Notes: generated by a model from the letters alone, not told the origin. Numbered from the stretch's first letter, positions 1-7,475 are shown. The stretch: DNA of 14,206 bases from Bacteroidales bacterium UBA1392 (GCA_002305275.1 DBQO01000003.1:34774-48979); one strand, 5' to 3'. Program-made: numbers and translations.

Positions 1-826
1 ACCTTAGAATTCTGATAAAATGAGATGAGAGTGCTGCTAAAATCATCTGTATAGGATATCTGTTCCCCGATTCGGAGAAAAAATGGACTATTCTAAAGGC
101 CTTCTGCATATCCTTTATCGAAAGGGCTTTAGTCAACTCAAATACGCTATAATCGCGACTTATTCCAACATTTTCTTCCACAGTGGCAACTGTGACGGAT
201 TTATGTGCTTCCGGAAGCAGTTTAATGAGTTTATCCAACTCTAGAACCAGTTTACTGATGTCGGTTCCGGCAAATTCAACCATCAACTTTGCCGCCATGG
301 GTTCAATGGAGAGGTCTTGAGAGCAGGCATATTCCTCCACCCATCTGTCAATCTTATAATCAGGAATCTGGTTGGATTCGAATACGGTGCCGAATTTTTG
401 AGCCCGTTTGTAAAACGACGTACGCTTGTCTATATTCTTCGAAGATTTTGCGGGGTCGTTGGGAGTCTTATAACAAATCACAAGAACGGTTGTGGGCTGG
501 ATACCGTCAAAATAGACATCTATATCCTCTACCTTTTTCATCAACTGTGCCTCTTTGACCACAACCAACTGACGGGAAATCATCATCGGGAATTGACGGG
601 CTGTATTTACCACCTGGTTGGCAGAGACATCGGAACCGTAATAGACCAACTGACCGAAATCCTTCTCCTCAGGAGGCAGAACTTTATCCATCAAAAGGTC
701 GCATAACTTGTCTATATAGTAATGTTCTTTGCCAAAAAGCAGGTAAAATGGCTTAATATCTCCCGAGATAATCTCTTTTGAGATCTCATTAAATTGTTGA
801 ACGGTATCTGTACTCTGTTTTGCCAT
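1..826 (-). CDS. holA: DNA polymerase III delta subunit, 3' end cut by window
   Basis: The delta subunit opens the beta sliding clamp and is part of the clamp-loader complex in the cytosol. Translating the minus strand from the ATG at 824-826 gives an open frame of 275 codons that runs off the left edge. It starts MAKQSTDTVQQF. The family's N-terminal strand and turn are seen as KPFYLLFGKEHYYIDKL (about residues 26-42), followed by the AAA-like core. SRDYSVFELTKALS and the helix YPIQMILAALSSHF belong to the later helical domain. The family is usually about 340 residues, so roughly the last 65 lie outside. There is no P-loop, as expected for delta as opposed to gamma/tau. No frameshift is seen. 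The gene lies 91 bases downstream of the aminotransferase gene on the same strand, but a terminator and a promoter box between them suggest separate transcription. The assignment rests on motif and fold-pattern recognition. Confidence 0.9.
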   Translation of the reverse strand, partial: MAKQSTDTVQQFNEISKEIISGDIKPFYLLFGKEHYYIDKLCDLLMDKVLPPEEKDFGQLVYYGSDVSANQVVNTARQFPMMISRQLVVVKEAQLMKKVEDIDVYFDGIQPTTVLVICYKTPNDPAKSSKNIDKRTSFYKRAQKFGTVFESNQIPDYKIDRWVEEYACSQDLSIEPMAAKLMVEFAGTDISKLVLELDKLIKLLPEAHKSVTVATVEENVGISRDYSVFELTKALSIKDMQKAFRIVHFFSESGNRYPIQMILAALSSHFIRILR

Positions 827-832
827 GATTTA

Positions 833-840
833 CAAAGGTA
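833..840 (-). promoter_or_regulatory. Probable -7 box of the holA promoter
   Basis: The minus strand reads TACCTTTG, a perfect match to the Bacteroidota -7 consensus TAnnTTTG, ending 6 bases before the holA ATG. No TTTG lies at the usual -33 distance. That place is taken by the T-run of the upstream terminator. If the box is used, transcription would start within a few bases of the start codon. Confidence 0.55.
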
Positions 841-855
841 ACTTTTTTTGGCAAT

Positions 856-885
856 AAAAAAGGGGCCGGCTCTTTAGTCGGCCCC
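856..885 (-). terminator. Intrinsic terminator of the aminotransferase gene
   Basis: On the minus strand a G/C-rich 10-bp stem with one A-C mismatch (GGGGCCGACT / AGCCGGCCCC) and a 4-base loop is followed directly by six T. It lies 32 bases past the aminotransferase stop codon and ahead of holA. This is the standard form of a rho-independent terminator. On the plus strand there is no T-run, so it should work only leftward. Confidence 0.85.
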
Positions 886-917
886 ACCAAACACACAAAC
901 TATGTAATCATAGAAAT

Positions 918-2108
918 CTATGAATGTCTGTCGTAAAGCTCTCTTATAGCTTTGGAAAGGCGCTTAATACCTTCGATAATTTTTTCGTCAGTAGCATACG
1001 AGAAATTCATACGCATTGTATTCTTTCCACTTCCATCACAGTGGAACGCCTCTCCGATAACAAATGCCACATTCTCCTTTATAGCGATTTCGAAGAGTTC
1101 ACGAGTGTCATACTGCGGCGGGAGGTTGAGGAATAGGAAAAGGCCTCCTTCGGGATTGGTCCAGGTAACACCTTCAGGCATATAGTCTTCAAAAGCCTTG
1201 ATCATCACATTTTTCTTGTGCTTGTACAACTCTTTGATCTTGATAATGTTATCCTGGAAGTTACCCGACTTGAGATATCGGGCTGCCACCATCTGGTTGA
1301 ATATCGGCGTACATAGGTCGGCAGACTGTTTTGCTACGATAAGCCTATCTATGATGCTATCAGCCGCAACTACCCATCCAAGACGGAATCCGGGTACGAA
1401 TATCTTGGAAAATGTACCTAGAAGGACAACTCTATCCGGACACATGGAGTACATGGAAGGTAATGACTCACCTTCAAAACGAATCTGCTTGTAAGGACTA
1501 TCCTCAATTATGAGAAGGTCATATTTCTCGGCAACTGCAATAACATTTTTTCTCTCCTCAACTGTCATGGTCACACCCGAAGGATTCTGGAAATCGGGAA
1601 TTGAATAGATAAATTTAGGGCTCTTTCCGGCTGCGACGAGTGCATTGACAGCCTCTTCGAGGCGGTCATCCTGGCGGAGGCCATAGGGCTTGCACTGATA
1701 GGCCCAGAAAGCCTGCAATGCTCCAAGGTATGAGGGCAAACCGCAGATAATGATATCATCGGGGTCTATGAAGATGCGAGAGAGAAGATCTATAGCCTGC
1801 TGTGAAGCAGTAGTAATAAGAATATTCTTGATAGGAATGTCTAGTCCCTCTTCTTTATAGAGTTTAGCAATCTCTTCGCGAAGAGGAACGTATCCCTCTG
1901 TCGAACCATACTGAAGAGCCGCAGCTCCCTGCTCATCCATAACATCCATCATAATCTGTCTTAACTCTGCAATAGGGAAAGAGTCAGGGCTAGGAAAACC
2001 GCCTCCAAATGAGATGATTTCTGGCTTGTTTGCCACACTCAAGAGGTCTCTAATGGCTGAACGCCTCATACTCTTTGCGTTCGCCGACAATAAATGATCA
2101 ATATTCAT
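918..2108 (-). CDS. PLP-dependent class I/II aminotransferase
   Basis: A 396-residue fold-type I aminotransferase, cytosolic, transferring an amino group through pyridoxal phosphate. The PLP lysine is K235 in GTFSKIFVPGFRLGW. Other family landmarks are LQYGSTEGYVPLREEI (66-81), the cofactor-facing N175 in DFQNPSG, D203 and Y206 in IEDSPY, and a C-terminal arginine in NTMRMNFS. The pattern resembles the 2-aminoadipate / aromatic aminotransferase branch (LysN- and MocR-like catalytic domains), but the N-terminal GntR DNA-binding domain of MocR regulators is absent. Length and both ends are normal for the family. The substrate cannot be read from sequence. Broad-range 2-oxoglutarate-dependent transamination of amino acids is an inference. 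The gene is monocistronic, with its own consensus promoter and a strong terminator. Confidence 0.85.
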   Translation of the reverse strand: MNIDHLLSANAKSMRRSAIRDLLSVANKPEIISFGGGFPSPDSFPIAELRQIMMDVMDEQGAAALQYGSTEGYVPLREEIAKLYKEEGLDIPIKNILITTASQQAIDLLSRIFIDPDDIIICGLPSYLGALQAFWAYQCKPYGLRQDDRLEEAVNALVAAGKSPKFIYSIPDFQNPSGVTMTVEERKNVIAVAEKYDLLIIEDSPYKQIRFEGESLPSMYSMCPDRVVLLGTFSKIFVPGFRLGWVVAADSIIDRLIVAKQSADLCTPIFNQMVAARYLKSGNFQDNIIKIKELYKHKKNVMIKAFEDYMPEGVTWTNPEGGLFLFLNLPPQYDTRELFEIAIKENVAFVIGEAFHCDGSGKNTMRMNFSYATDEKIIEGIKRLSKAIRELYDRHS

Positions 2109-2142
2109 GTTACTATTACTTTATTAGTTCTACAAGTCTACG

Positions 2143-2173
2143 CAAAGATAACAAATTGAAAGTAATGTACAAA
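2143..2173 (-). promoter_or_regulatory. Promoter of the aminotransferase gene
   Basis: Reading the minus strand, TTTG (2173-2170), a 19-base spacer and TATCTTTG (2150-2143) match the Bacteroidota -33/-7 consensus. The -7 box ends about 34 bases before the ATG at 2108, giving a short A/T-rich leader. It lies in the divergent region shared with polA. Confidence 0.75.
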
Positions 2174-2270
2174 TTTTTATTATCAACAATAAGCAACTTT
2201 GTGATATTTCTTTCATTTTAATATTTGACAACTCATTTTTAATAGCAGCAAATATTTTTCCGGAGAGCCT

Positions 2271-2304
2271 TTTGCTGTAAAACCTTATTTATTTCTTACA
2301 TTTG
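2271..2304 (+). promoter_or_regulatory. Promoter of polA
   Basis: TTTG at 2271-2274, a 22-base spacer and TACATTTG at 2297-2304 match the Bacteroidota promoter consensus. Only four bases (TAAG) separate the -7 box from the polA ATG at 2309, so the expected start site falls at or next to the start codon. The remaining part of the 200-base divergent region is A/T-rich and shows no other clear signal. Confidence 0.65.
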
Positions 2305-2308
2305 TAAG

Positions 2309-4969
2309 ATGAAACGGGATGAAAGAGTTGGGAAATTATTCCTTATCGATGGACACTCATTGATTTTCAGGATGTATTATGCATTTCTGAGAAGGCCTAT
2401 GATTAATAGCAAAGGCCGTGATACCTCTATCCTGTTTGGCTTTACCAAATATCTGCTGGAACTGGTCGCAAGAGAAAACCCTACGCATATAGCTGTAGCT
2501 TTCGATCCTCCCTCAGAGACATTCAGGCACAAGATATATCCTGACTACAAAGCCAACCGTAGCGAAACTCCGGAACTGGTGCGTAGCTCTCTTGAACCAC
2601 TTATCGGCCTGCTCGAAGCAATGGAAATTCCGGTACTGATTACCCCGGGCTATGAGGCCGACGATGTGATTTCCACGATTGCAGTCAGAGGTGCGGCCAA
2701 AGGATTTGACGTCTATATGGTAACGCCCGACAAAGATTTTGGCCAAGTTATTTCGGACCATATCTGGCAGTATAAACCAGGTAAGTCGGGTAACGAAAAC
2801 GAAATTATTGGTAAGGAAGAAATTTGCGCCAAATATGGTATAAGTGATCCAAAACAGGTTATTGACATTCTGACCATTTGGGGAGACTCTTCCGACAACA
2901 TAAAGGGCGTGTATGGCATAGGTGAGGTGGGGGCGAAGAAACTTATTTCTCAATACGGCTCGATTGAAAATATTCTGGAGCATATTGATGAACTCACCCC
3001 AAAACAGCGCCGGGGATTTGAAGAGTCGGCTGACCACCTACGGATGAGCCGATTTCTAGTCACCATCAAGATCGATGTGGAAGTAGAGGTCAATGAAGAG
3101 GATTTGCGCTGGAGTGCCTGTTTCAATGAAAAAGTCAGGGAACTTTTCAACGAGTATGAATTCAACTCTCTAAAATCGCTACTGGCAGAGGAGAGTTGCG
3201 GTCAAGAGACACCTGATATAGCGACAATTTCATTTGAGGAGGTGACTCCCGAAGAGTTTGAAAAGCATATTTCCGGAAGGGTAGCTCTAAGGTCAGGCAA
3301 ACGCATAATCCTAAGCGACGGCAACTATTGCTGTACTCTTCCGCCGGGAGACCCTATTATAAAACGTATTCTTAGCAACAACACTATAGAGAAGATAGGT
3401 TTCAATCTAAAAAATACAATGCTTACCCTCATAGAGCATGACATTTCCTTGGAAGGGGAGCTTTTCGATATAGAATTGATGCACTATTTGCTCAACCCTG
3501 AGAGGACCCATAAGCTGGAAATTCTTGTTCAGGGATACCTAAACGTATCACTCGACTCCCCCCTCCCCTCTAATGCACAGCAGGATCAGCCGTTACCCAA
3601 CCTCTTCTCTGCTCATGAGGCGGAAGAGGCCGTAAATGGACTGCTTGATATTGAGTCAGAGAGACGCCTTATGCGTGAAGCTGTCGCAGTATGGCAACTC
3701 TATGATATAATTGCTAAAGAGATGGATGAAGAATCACTCTGGGATCTCTATAGACGCATTGATATGCCGCTGATGGAGGTTCTGGCTCATATGGAGTACA
3801 ATGGAGTGAGAATTGATACCGAACAACTTCGAAGCTATAGTAAGGAGCTCTCCTCAGAGCTTGCAACGATCGAGGAAGAAGCACGTGTCCTTGCAGATGA
3901 ACCCCAACTTAATGTTGCTTCTCCCAAGCAGGTGGGGGTGGTTATTTTTGAAAAACTGGCCCTTGATCCACAAGCAAAAAAGAGAAAGAATGATAATTGG
4001 CCTACTGACGAGGAGACTCTTATGGAGCTTGTGCATAAGCATCCATTTGTGGAGAAAGTACTGGAATACCGTTCCTTGCGCAAACTGATATCTACTTACC
4101 TCGATCCGCTACCCTCGCTGGTTAATCCGGCTACAGGACGTATACACACTACATTCAACCAGGCACTCACAGCTACGGGACGGCTAAGCAGTGTCAGGCC
4201 CAATCTCCAGAATATCCCTATCAGGACAGAGCGGGGACAAAAGATCCGTATGGCGTTTGTTCCCTCCTCCGATGAGGGCTATATCCTTTCTGCAGATTAC
4301 TCGCAAATAGAACTTAGAATAATGGCCGAGCTTAGCGGTGATCCGAGGCTCATCGATAGTTTCCTTCATGGTAACGACATCCATACCGCAACTGCCGCCG
4401 CAATATTTCATGTTTCACCTGAAAAGGTGACCAAAGAGCATCGCAGGCAGGCTAAAGTTGCCAATTTCGGCATAATATATGGCATCTCCTCATTCGGGCT
4501 TTCCCAGAGACTTGGAATTCCCCGCAATGAGGCTAAAAATTTTATTACAAAATATTTCAATACCTACCCGGGGGTACGGCGCTATATGGACAAATGCATC
4601 GCAGATGCACGTGAAAAAGGTTATGTAACTACCATTTTCGGTCGCAGGCGCTATTTACCGGCCATTACTTCACGCAATCATGTGGTTAGGGGTCTTGCCG
4701 AGAGAAATGCCATCAATACGCCCGTTCAAGGCAGTGCGGCTGATATCATCAAGCTCTCCATGATCAATGTCTTCCGAAAAATGAAGAGTGAAGGTCTAAA
4801 AAGCAAAATGGTACTCCAGGTACACGACGAATTGGTATTTGATGTTATCCCTTCGGAGCTCAACCGGCTCTGCGATATAGTTAAACAAGAGATGGAAAGT
4901 GTAATAAAGCTCTCCATTCCACTGACGACAGAATGCAGTTATGGCAAAAATTGGCTCGAAGCACAGTAA
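2309..4969 (+). CDS. polA: DNA polymerase I
   Basis: An 886-residue family A polymerase that removes RNA primers and fills gaps in replication and repair. The N-terminal 5'-nuclease domain (about 10-290) has LIDGHSLIF with D14, GYEADDVIS, TPDKDFG and GDSSDNIKGVYGIGEVGAKK. The C-terminal polymerase domain (about 480-886) has motif A ADYSQIELR with D663, the O-helix RRQAKVANFGIIYG, and motif C LQVHDELVF with D840 and E841. The phenylalanine in NFG is the usual one at the sugar-sensing position. The middle 3'-5' exonuclease domain (about 305-465) is present but eroded: no FDTE-type motif, GFNLKNTMLTL without its aspartate, and REAVAVW where YxxEDAD is expected. I infer that proofreading is lost. 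The protein is somewhat shorter than the E. coli enzyme (928). The start is fixed by the promoter box just ahead and the motif near the N-terminus. Confidence 0.97.
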   Translation: MKRDERVGKLFLIDGHSLIFRMYYAFLRRPMINSKGRDTSILFGFTKYLLELVARENPTHIAVAFDPPSETFRHKIYPDYKANRSETPELVRSSLEPLIGLLEAMEIPVLITPGYEADDVISTIAVRGAAKGFDVYMVTPDKDFGQVISDHIWQYKPGKSGNENEIIGKEEICAKYGISDPKQVIDILTIWGDSSDNIKGVYGIGEVGAKKLISQYGSIENILEHIDELTPKQRRGFEESADHLRMSRFLVTIKIDVEVEVNEEDLRWSACFNEKVRELFNEYEFNSLKSLLAEESCGQETPDIATISFEEVTPEEFEKHISGRVALRSGKRIILSDGNYCCTLPPGDPIIKRILSNNTIEKIGFNLKNTMLTLIEHDISLEGELFDIELMHYLLNPERTHKLEILVQGYLNVSLDSPLPSNAQQDQPLPNLFSAHEAEEAVNGLLDIESERRLMREAVAVWQLYDIIAKEMDEESLWDLYRRIDMPLMEVLAHMEYNGVRIDTEQLRSYSKELSSELATIEEEARVLADEPQLNVASPKQVGVVIFEKLALDPQAKKRKNDNWPTDEETLMELVHKHPFVEKVLEYRSLRKLISTYLDPLPSLVNPATGRIHTTFNQALTATGRLSSVRPNLQNIPIRTERGQKIRMAFVPSSDEGYILSADYSQIELRIMAELSGDPRLIDSFLHGNDIHTATAAAIFHVSPEKVTKEHRRQAKVANFGIIYGISSFGLSQRLGIPRNEAKNFITKYFNTYPGVRRYMDKCIADAREKGYVTTIFGRRRYLPAITSRNHVVRGLAERNAINTPVQGSAADIIKLSMINVFRKMKSEGLKSKMVLQVHDELVFDVIPSELNRLCDIVKQEMESVIKLSIPLTTECSYGKNWLEAQ

Positions 4970-5507
4970 CAGCGATGATTATAATTTGGTAATTGCAGCG
5001 CGCAATGGTGACCAGAAGGCATTTTCCGCATTGTATGATAAATATCGCAGTGCATTGCTTGCATTTCTGCTCAAATATGTATCCATAACTGAAGATGCCG
5101 AAGATATTTGTCAGAGAAGTTTTGAGAAAGCTTTCATGAATATAGGCAGATACAATCCTCAATACGCATTCTCCACCTGGCTCTACATAATTGCACAGAA
5201 TGAGGCTATAGATCATATACGTAAAGCGCGCAACGCCCTTAAAGCCGTCTCTCTGAGTGGAGGTGAAGCTGATTTGAGAGATATCTCCGTGACATATAGC
5301 CCCGAAGAAATGGTGATAATAAAGCAGGATATGGATCTGTTTACAACACGTATCCTAAACCTGCCGGAAAAATACCGTGAAGTTGCAAAATTGAGATTTC
5401 TATCCGATTACGCTTATGAAGAGATAGCAAAAGAACTTCAGATTACTCTGGGTGCTGTGAAAACCAGAATCAACCGTGCAAAAAAGATTTTGAGGGAAAC
5501 AATTTAG
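4941..5507 (+). CDS. ECF-type sigma-70 family RNA polymerase sigma factor
   Basis: A 188-residue sigma factor with only regions 2 and 4. Region 2 (about 20-95) shows ARNGDQKAFSALYDKYR, then ITEDAEDICQRSFEKAF and the -10-binding helix FSTWLYIIAQNEAIDHIRK. Region 4 (about 135-188) shows LPEKYREVAKLRFLSDYAYE and the helix-turn-helix EEIAKELQITLGAVKTRI. Its target promoters are unknown. The ATG lies inside polA, overlapping the polA end by 29 bases in another frame. The next in-frame start candidate is a TTG 45 bases later, just before region 2. No anti-sigma gene adjoins; rsmG follows after 4 bases. Translation is therefore probably coupled to polA, and its level tied to the polA transcript (inference). 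ECF membership is clear, subgroup unknown. Confidence 0.9.
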   Translation: MAKIGSKHSNSDDYNLVIAARNGDQKAFSALYDKYRSALLAFLLKYVSITEDAEDICQRSFEKAFMNIGRYNPQYAFSTWLYIIAQNEAIDHIRKARNALKAVSLSGGEADLRDISVTYSPEEMVIIKQDMDLFTTRILNLPEKYREVAKLRFLSDYAYEEIAKELQITLGAVKTRINRAKKILRETI

Positions 5508-5511
5508 GAGA

Positions 5512-6129
5512 ATGGAAAACATATTAAGATACTTTCCTGATCTCACGCCACTTCAAAGGGATAGATTTGCAGCACTCGAACATCTCTACGTAGAATGGAA
5601 TTCAAAGATCAATGTCATTTCGAGGAAAGACATAGGTTCATTTATGACGCATCACGTGTTGCATAGCCTGGCTATAGGTAAGGCCATGTCATTTGCTCCC
5701 GATGAGTCTCTCCTCGACCTTGGCACCGGTGGAGGATTTCCGGGCATCCCGCTTGCGATACTCTTTCCGGAGACAAAATTTACACTTTGCGATTCCATTG
5801 GAAAGAAAATAAGAGTGGCCGAAAGTGTATCACAGTCACTCGGCTTGGAGAATGTAATATGCCTCAATAGCAGGGCTGAAAATATAGGAGAAAGTTTTGA
5901 CTATGTGGTGTCACGTGCAGTAGCGCCTCTTAGGGAACTTTATCCGTGGGTTAAGGATTCCTACCGTAAAGCCATTATCTCTCTCAAGGGTGGCGACCTG
6001 CAGGAGGAAATAAGAGAGTTTCAAAGGGGTTGGCGTGTAAAAAACGAGCGAATTACCATAATCGATATAACCTCATTTTTTGAAGAAGAGTATTTCACCG
6101 AAAAAAAGATTATTATAATCTCCCGATAA
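5512..6129 (+). CDS. rsmG: 16S rRNA (guanine-527 N7) methyltransferase
   Basis: RsmG (GidB) uses S-adenosylmethionine to methylate N7 of G527 in the 530 loop of 16S rRNA. The 205-residue protein has the family length. The SAM-binding motif DLGTGGGFPGIPLAI begins at D69. The following acidic strand FTLCDSIGKKIRV and the family hallmark DYVVSRAVAPL (about residues 131-141) are present. The start ATG is 4 bases after the sigma factor stop, so it is the third gene of the polA unit. The rpmH promoter begins directly after its stop codon. Loss of rsmG in other bacteria gives low-level streptomycin resistance. Confidence 0.95.
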   Translation: MENILRYFPDLTPLQRDRFAALEHLYVEWNSKINVISRKDIGSFMTHHVLHSLAIGKAMSFAPDESLLDLGTGGGFPGIPLAILFPETKFTLCDSIGKKIRVAESVSQSLGLENVICLNSRAENIGESFDYVVSRAVAPLRELYPWVKDSYRKAIISLKGGDLQEEIREFQRGWRVKNERITIIDITSFFEEEYFTEKKIIIISR

Positions 6130-6130
6130 A

Positions 6131-6161
6131 TTTGTATTTTGAAACAAAAACATTACCTTTG
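6131..6161 (+). promoter_or_regulatory. Promoter of rpmH
   Basis: TTTG at 6131-6134, a 19-base spacer and TACCTTTG at 6154-6161 give a full match to the Bacteroidota consensus. It starts one base after the rsmG stop codon. The leader to the rpmH ATG is about 30 bases, very A/T-rich (ATTAAAATATTAAATA), typical for strongly expressed genes in this phylum. Confidence 0.8.
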
Positions 6162-6197
6162 CACTCCCAATTTCGATAAATATTAAAATATTAAATA

Positions 6198-6350
6198 ATG
6201 AAACGTACATTTCAACCATCACAGCGAAAAAGACGCAACAAACACGGATTTCGTGAGCGCATGTCCACTCCGAACGGACGCCGAGTACTTGCAGCACGTA
6301 GGCGTCGTGGACGCAAGAAACTTTCCGTTTCATCCGAAGAACTCTGGTAA
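6198..6350 (+). CDS. rpmH: 50S ribosomal protein L34
   Basis: A 50-residue, very basic protein of the large ribosomal subunit. It starts with the family signature MKRTFQPSQRKRRNKHGF, continues with RMSTPNGRRVLAARRRRGRK and ends with a short acidic tail SSEELW. L34 is normally 44-53 residues, so the gene is complete. It has its own consensus promoter and a hairpin 26 bases after the stop. rnpA, the usual neighbour of rpmH in many phyla, is not adjacent here. Confidence 0.97.
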   Translation: MKRTFQPSQRKRRNKHGFRERMSTPNGRRVLAARRRRGRKKLSVSSEELW

Positions 6351-6375
6351 TATTTGAAATAGGGTTTAAAAAGAG

Positions 6376-6402
6376 ATAGACTGACTCAGGTCGGTCTATT
6401 TT
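6376..6402 (+). terminator. Hairpin with short T-run after rpmH
   Basis: ATAGACTGAC, loop TCAG, GTCGGTCTAT form a 10-bp stem with one T-G pair, followed by TTTTC. It fits a moderate rho-independent terminator for rpmH. The T-run is short and mqnE starts 20 bases later on the same strand without a clear promoter of its own, so partial read-through is likely. The opposite strand also ends in CTCTTTTT, so it may act in both directions. Confidence 0.65.
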
Positions 6403-6422
6403 CATTATCAATAATAGGTTGT

Positions 6423-7475
6423 ATGAAGCGCAATTCAAATAGATACGAATTTGACCAACTGATGGATCTCTATTCGGGCGATATGGTCCGACTTCGCTCA
6501 CTCGCATTTGCTGAGCGTGATGCGAGATATGGCAAGACCATCTTCTTCAACCGTAACTTTCATATTGAGCCGAGCAACGTCTGCATACACAAATGTAGTT
6601 TCTGCTCTTACAGACGTGATAGTGAAGAGCAACCGGGAGCCTGGAGCATGGATCTTGACCAAATCAAAGATTATTGTCTGCAAAAATATCGTGAGGGTAT
6701 TACCGAAGTGCACATAGTGGGAAGTGTACATCCGGAGAGGGATTTTGACTACTACCGATCCATCATCTCCCTGGTAAGGGAGCTGCTGCCAAAAGAGGTA
6801 GCGATTAAAGCCTACTCGGCAGTAGAGATAGAGGATATGTCCATCTCTTCAGGACTCAATTTAGAGCAGGTACTCATCCGACTAAAAGAGGCCGGACTCG
6901 ATGCCCTCCCCGGGGGTGGGGCTGAAATTTTTGATAGCTACATAAGGAATCAGATATGCCCGGATAAGCTCTCAGCAGAGCATTATCTGGAAGTTCACCG
7001 TACTGCACACAAATTGGGAATATCTTCCAACTGCACCATTCTTTTCGGTCATATTGAGAAGAGGGAGCACAGGATTGCTCATTTGCTGGCATTGCGAGAG
7101 CTTCAGGATGATACCGGTGGATTTAGTGCATTTATACCTCTCAAATACTCCTGTGCCAACAACTCCCTGTCGGGAATCGGAGAGGTCTCTGAGGAGGAAG
7201 TTTTGCGAACAATTGCCATTTCGCGTCTTGCGCTGGATAATATTCCTCATATCAAAGCCTATTGGCCGATGCTCGGCAAGAGAACCAGCCTGCTTGCTAT
7301 GGAGTATGGCGCAGACGATATGGACGGTACCATAGAGGATAGTACCAAAATCTACAGTATGGCGGGGTCAGAAGAACAACGTCCGGTACTTGCAGTGGAA
7401 GAGCTTAGAGAGCTTGCTTCAGTTTCCGGATTTCAGATTAAAGAAAGGGACAGTTTTTACAGAATTATTTCTTAA
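6423..7475 (+). CDS. mqnE: Aminofutalosine synthase (radical SAM)
   Basis: MqnE joins the adenosyl group of SAM to 3-[(1-carboxyvinyl)oxy]benzoate with loss of CO2, giving 6-amino-6-deoxyfutalosine in the futalosine route to menaquinone. The 350-residue protein carries the radical-SAM cluster motif CIHKCSFC with C54, C58 and C61 (CxxxCxxC). Family hallmarks follow: EVHIVGSVHPERDFDYY, LDALPGGGAEIF, LFGHIEKREHRI, LRELQDDTGGFSAFIPL, HIKAYWPMLGKR and GADDMDGT. These separate it from the related MqnC and CofH proteins, with MqnE the best fit. It lies behind the rpmH hairpin and 9 bases ahead of the PASTA gene. No other mqn gene is in the window. A weak TAGGTTG one base before the ATG may be a promoter remnant. 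Confidence 0.88.
   Translation: MKRNSNRYEFDQLMDLYSGDMVRLRSLAFAERDARYGKTIFFNRNFHIEPSNVCIHKCSFCSYRRDSEEQPGAWSMDLDQIKDYCLQKYREGITEVHIVGSVHPERDFDYYRSIISLVRELLPKEVAIKAYSAVEIEDMSISSGLNLEQVLIRLKEAGLDALPGGGAEIFDSYIRNQICPDKLSAEHYLEVHRTAHKLGISSNCTILFGHIEKREHRIAHLLALRELQDDTGGFSAFIPLKYSCANNSLSGIGEVSEEEVLRTIAISRLALDNIPHIKAYWPMLGKRTSLLAMEYGADDMDGTIEDSTKIYSMAGSEEQRPVLAVEELRELASVSGFQIKERDSFYRIIS

Noticed and set aside
289..706. Open frames on the plus strand opposite holA (89 and 129 codons).
   Set aside because: They lie antisense to a clear holA frame, and their proteins have no recognisable motif.
900..913. Small palindrome CTATGTAATCATAG next to the aminotransferase stop codon.
   Set aside because: A 5-bp A/T-rich stem is too weak for a terminator and can arise by chance; the strong hairpin lies just beyond it.
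918..2108. MocR-type transcription regulator.
   Set aside because: The catalytic domain resembles MocR proteins, but the protein starts right at the aminotransferase domain and has no GntR helix-turn-helix.
2513..3037. A 174-codon open frame on the minus strand inside polA.
   Set aside because: It is antisense to the conserved 5'-nuclease domain of polA, resembles no family I know, and has no promoter.
6073..6507. A 144-codon minus-strand open frame spanning the rsmG end, rpmH and the mqnE start.
   Set aside because: It crosses three genes and the rpmH promoter antisense. The real gene here is the short rpmH.
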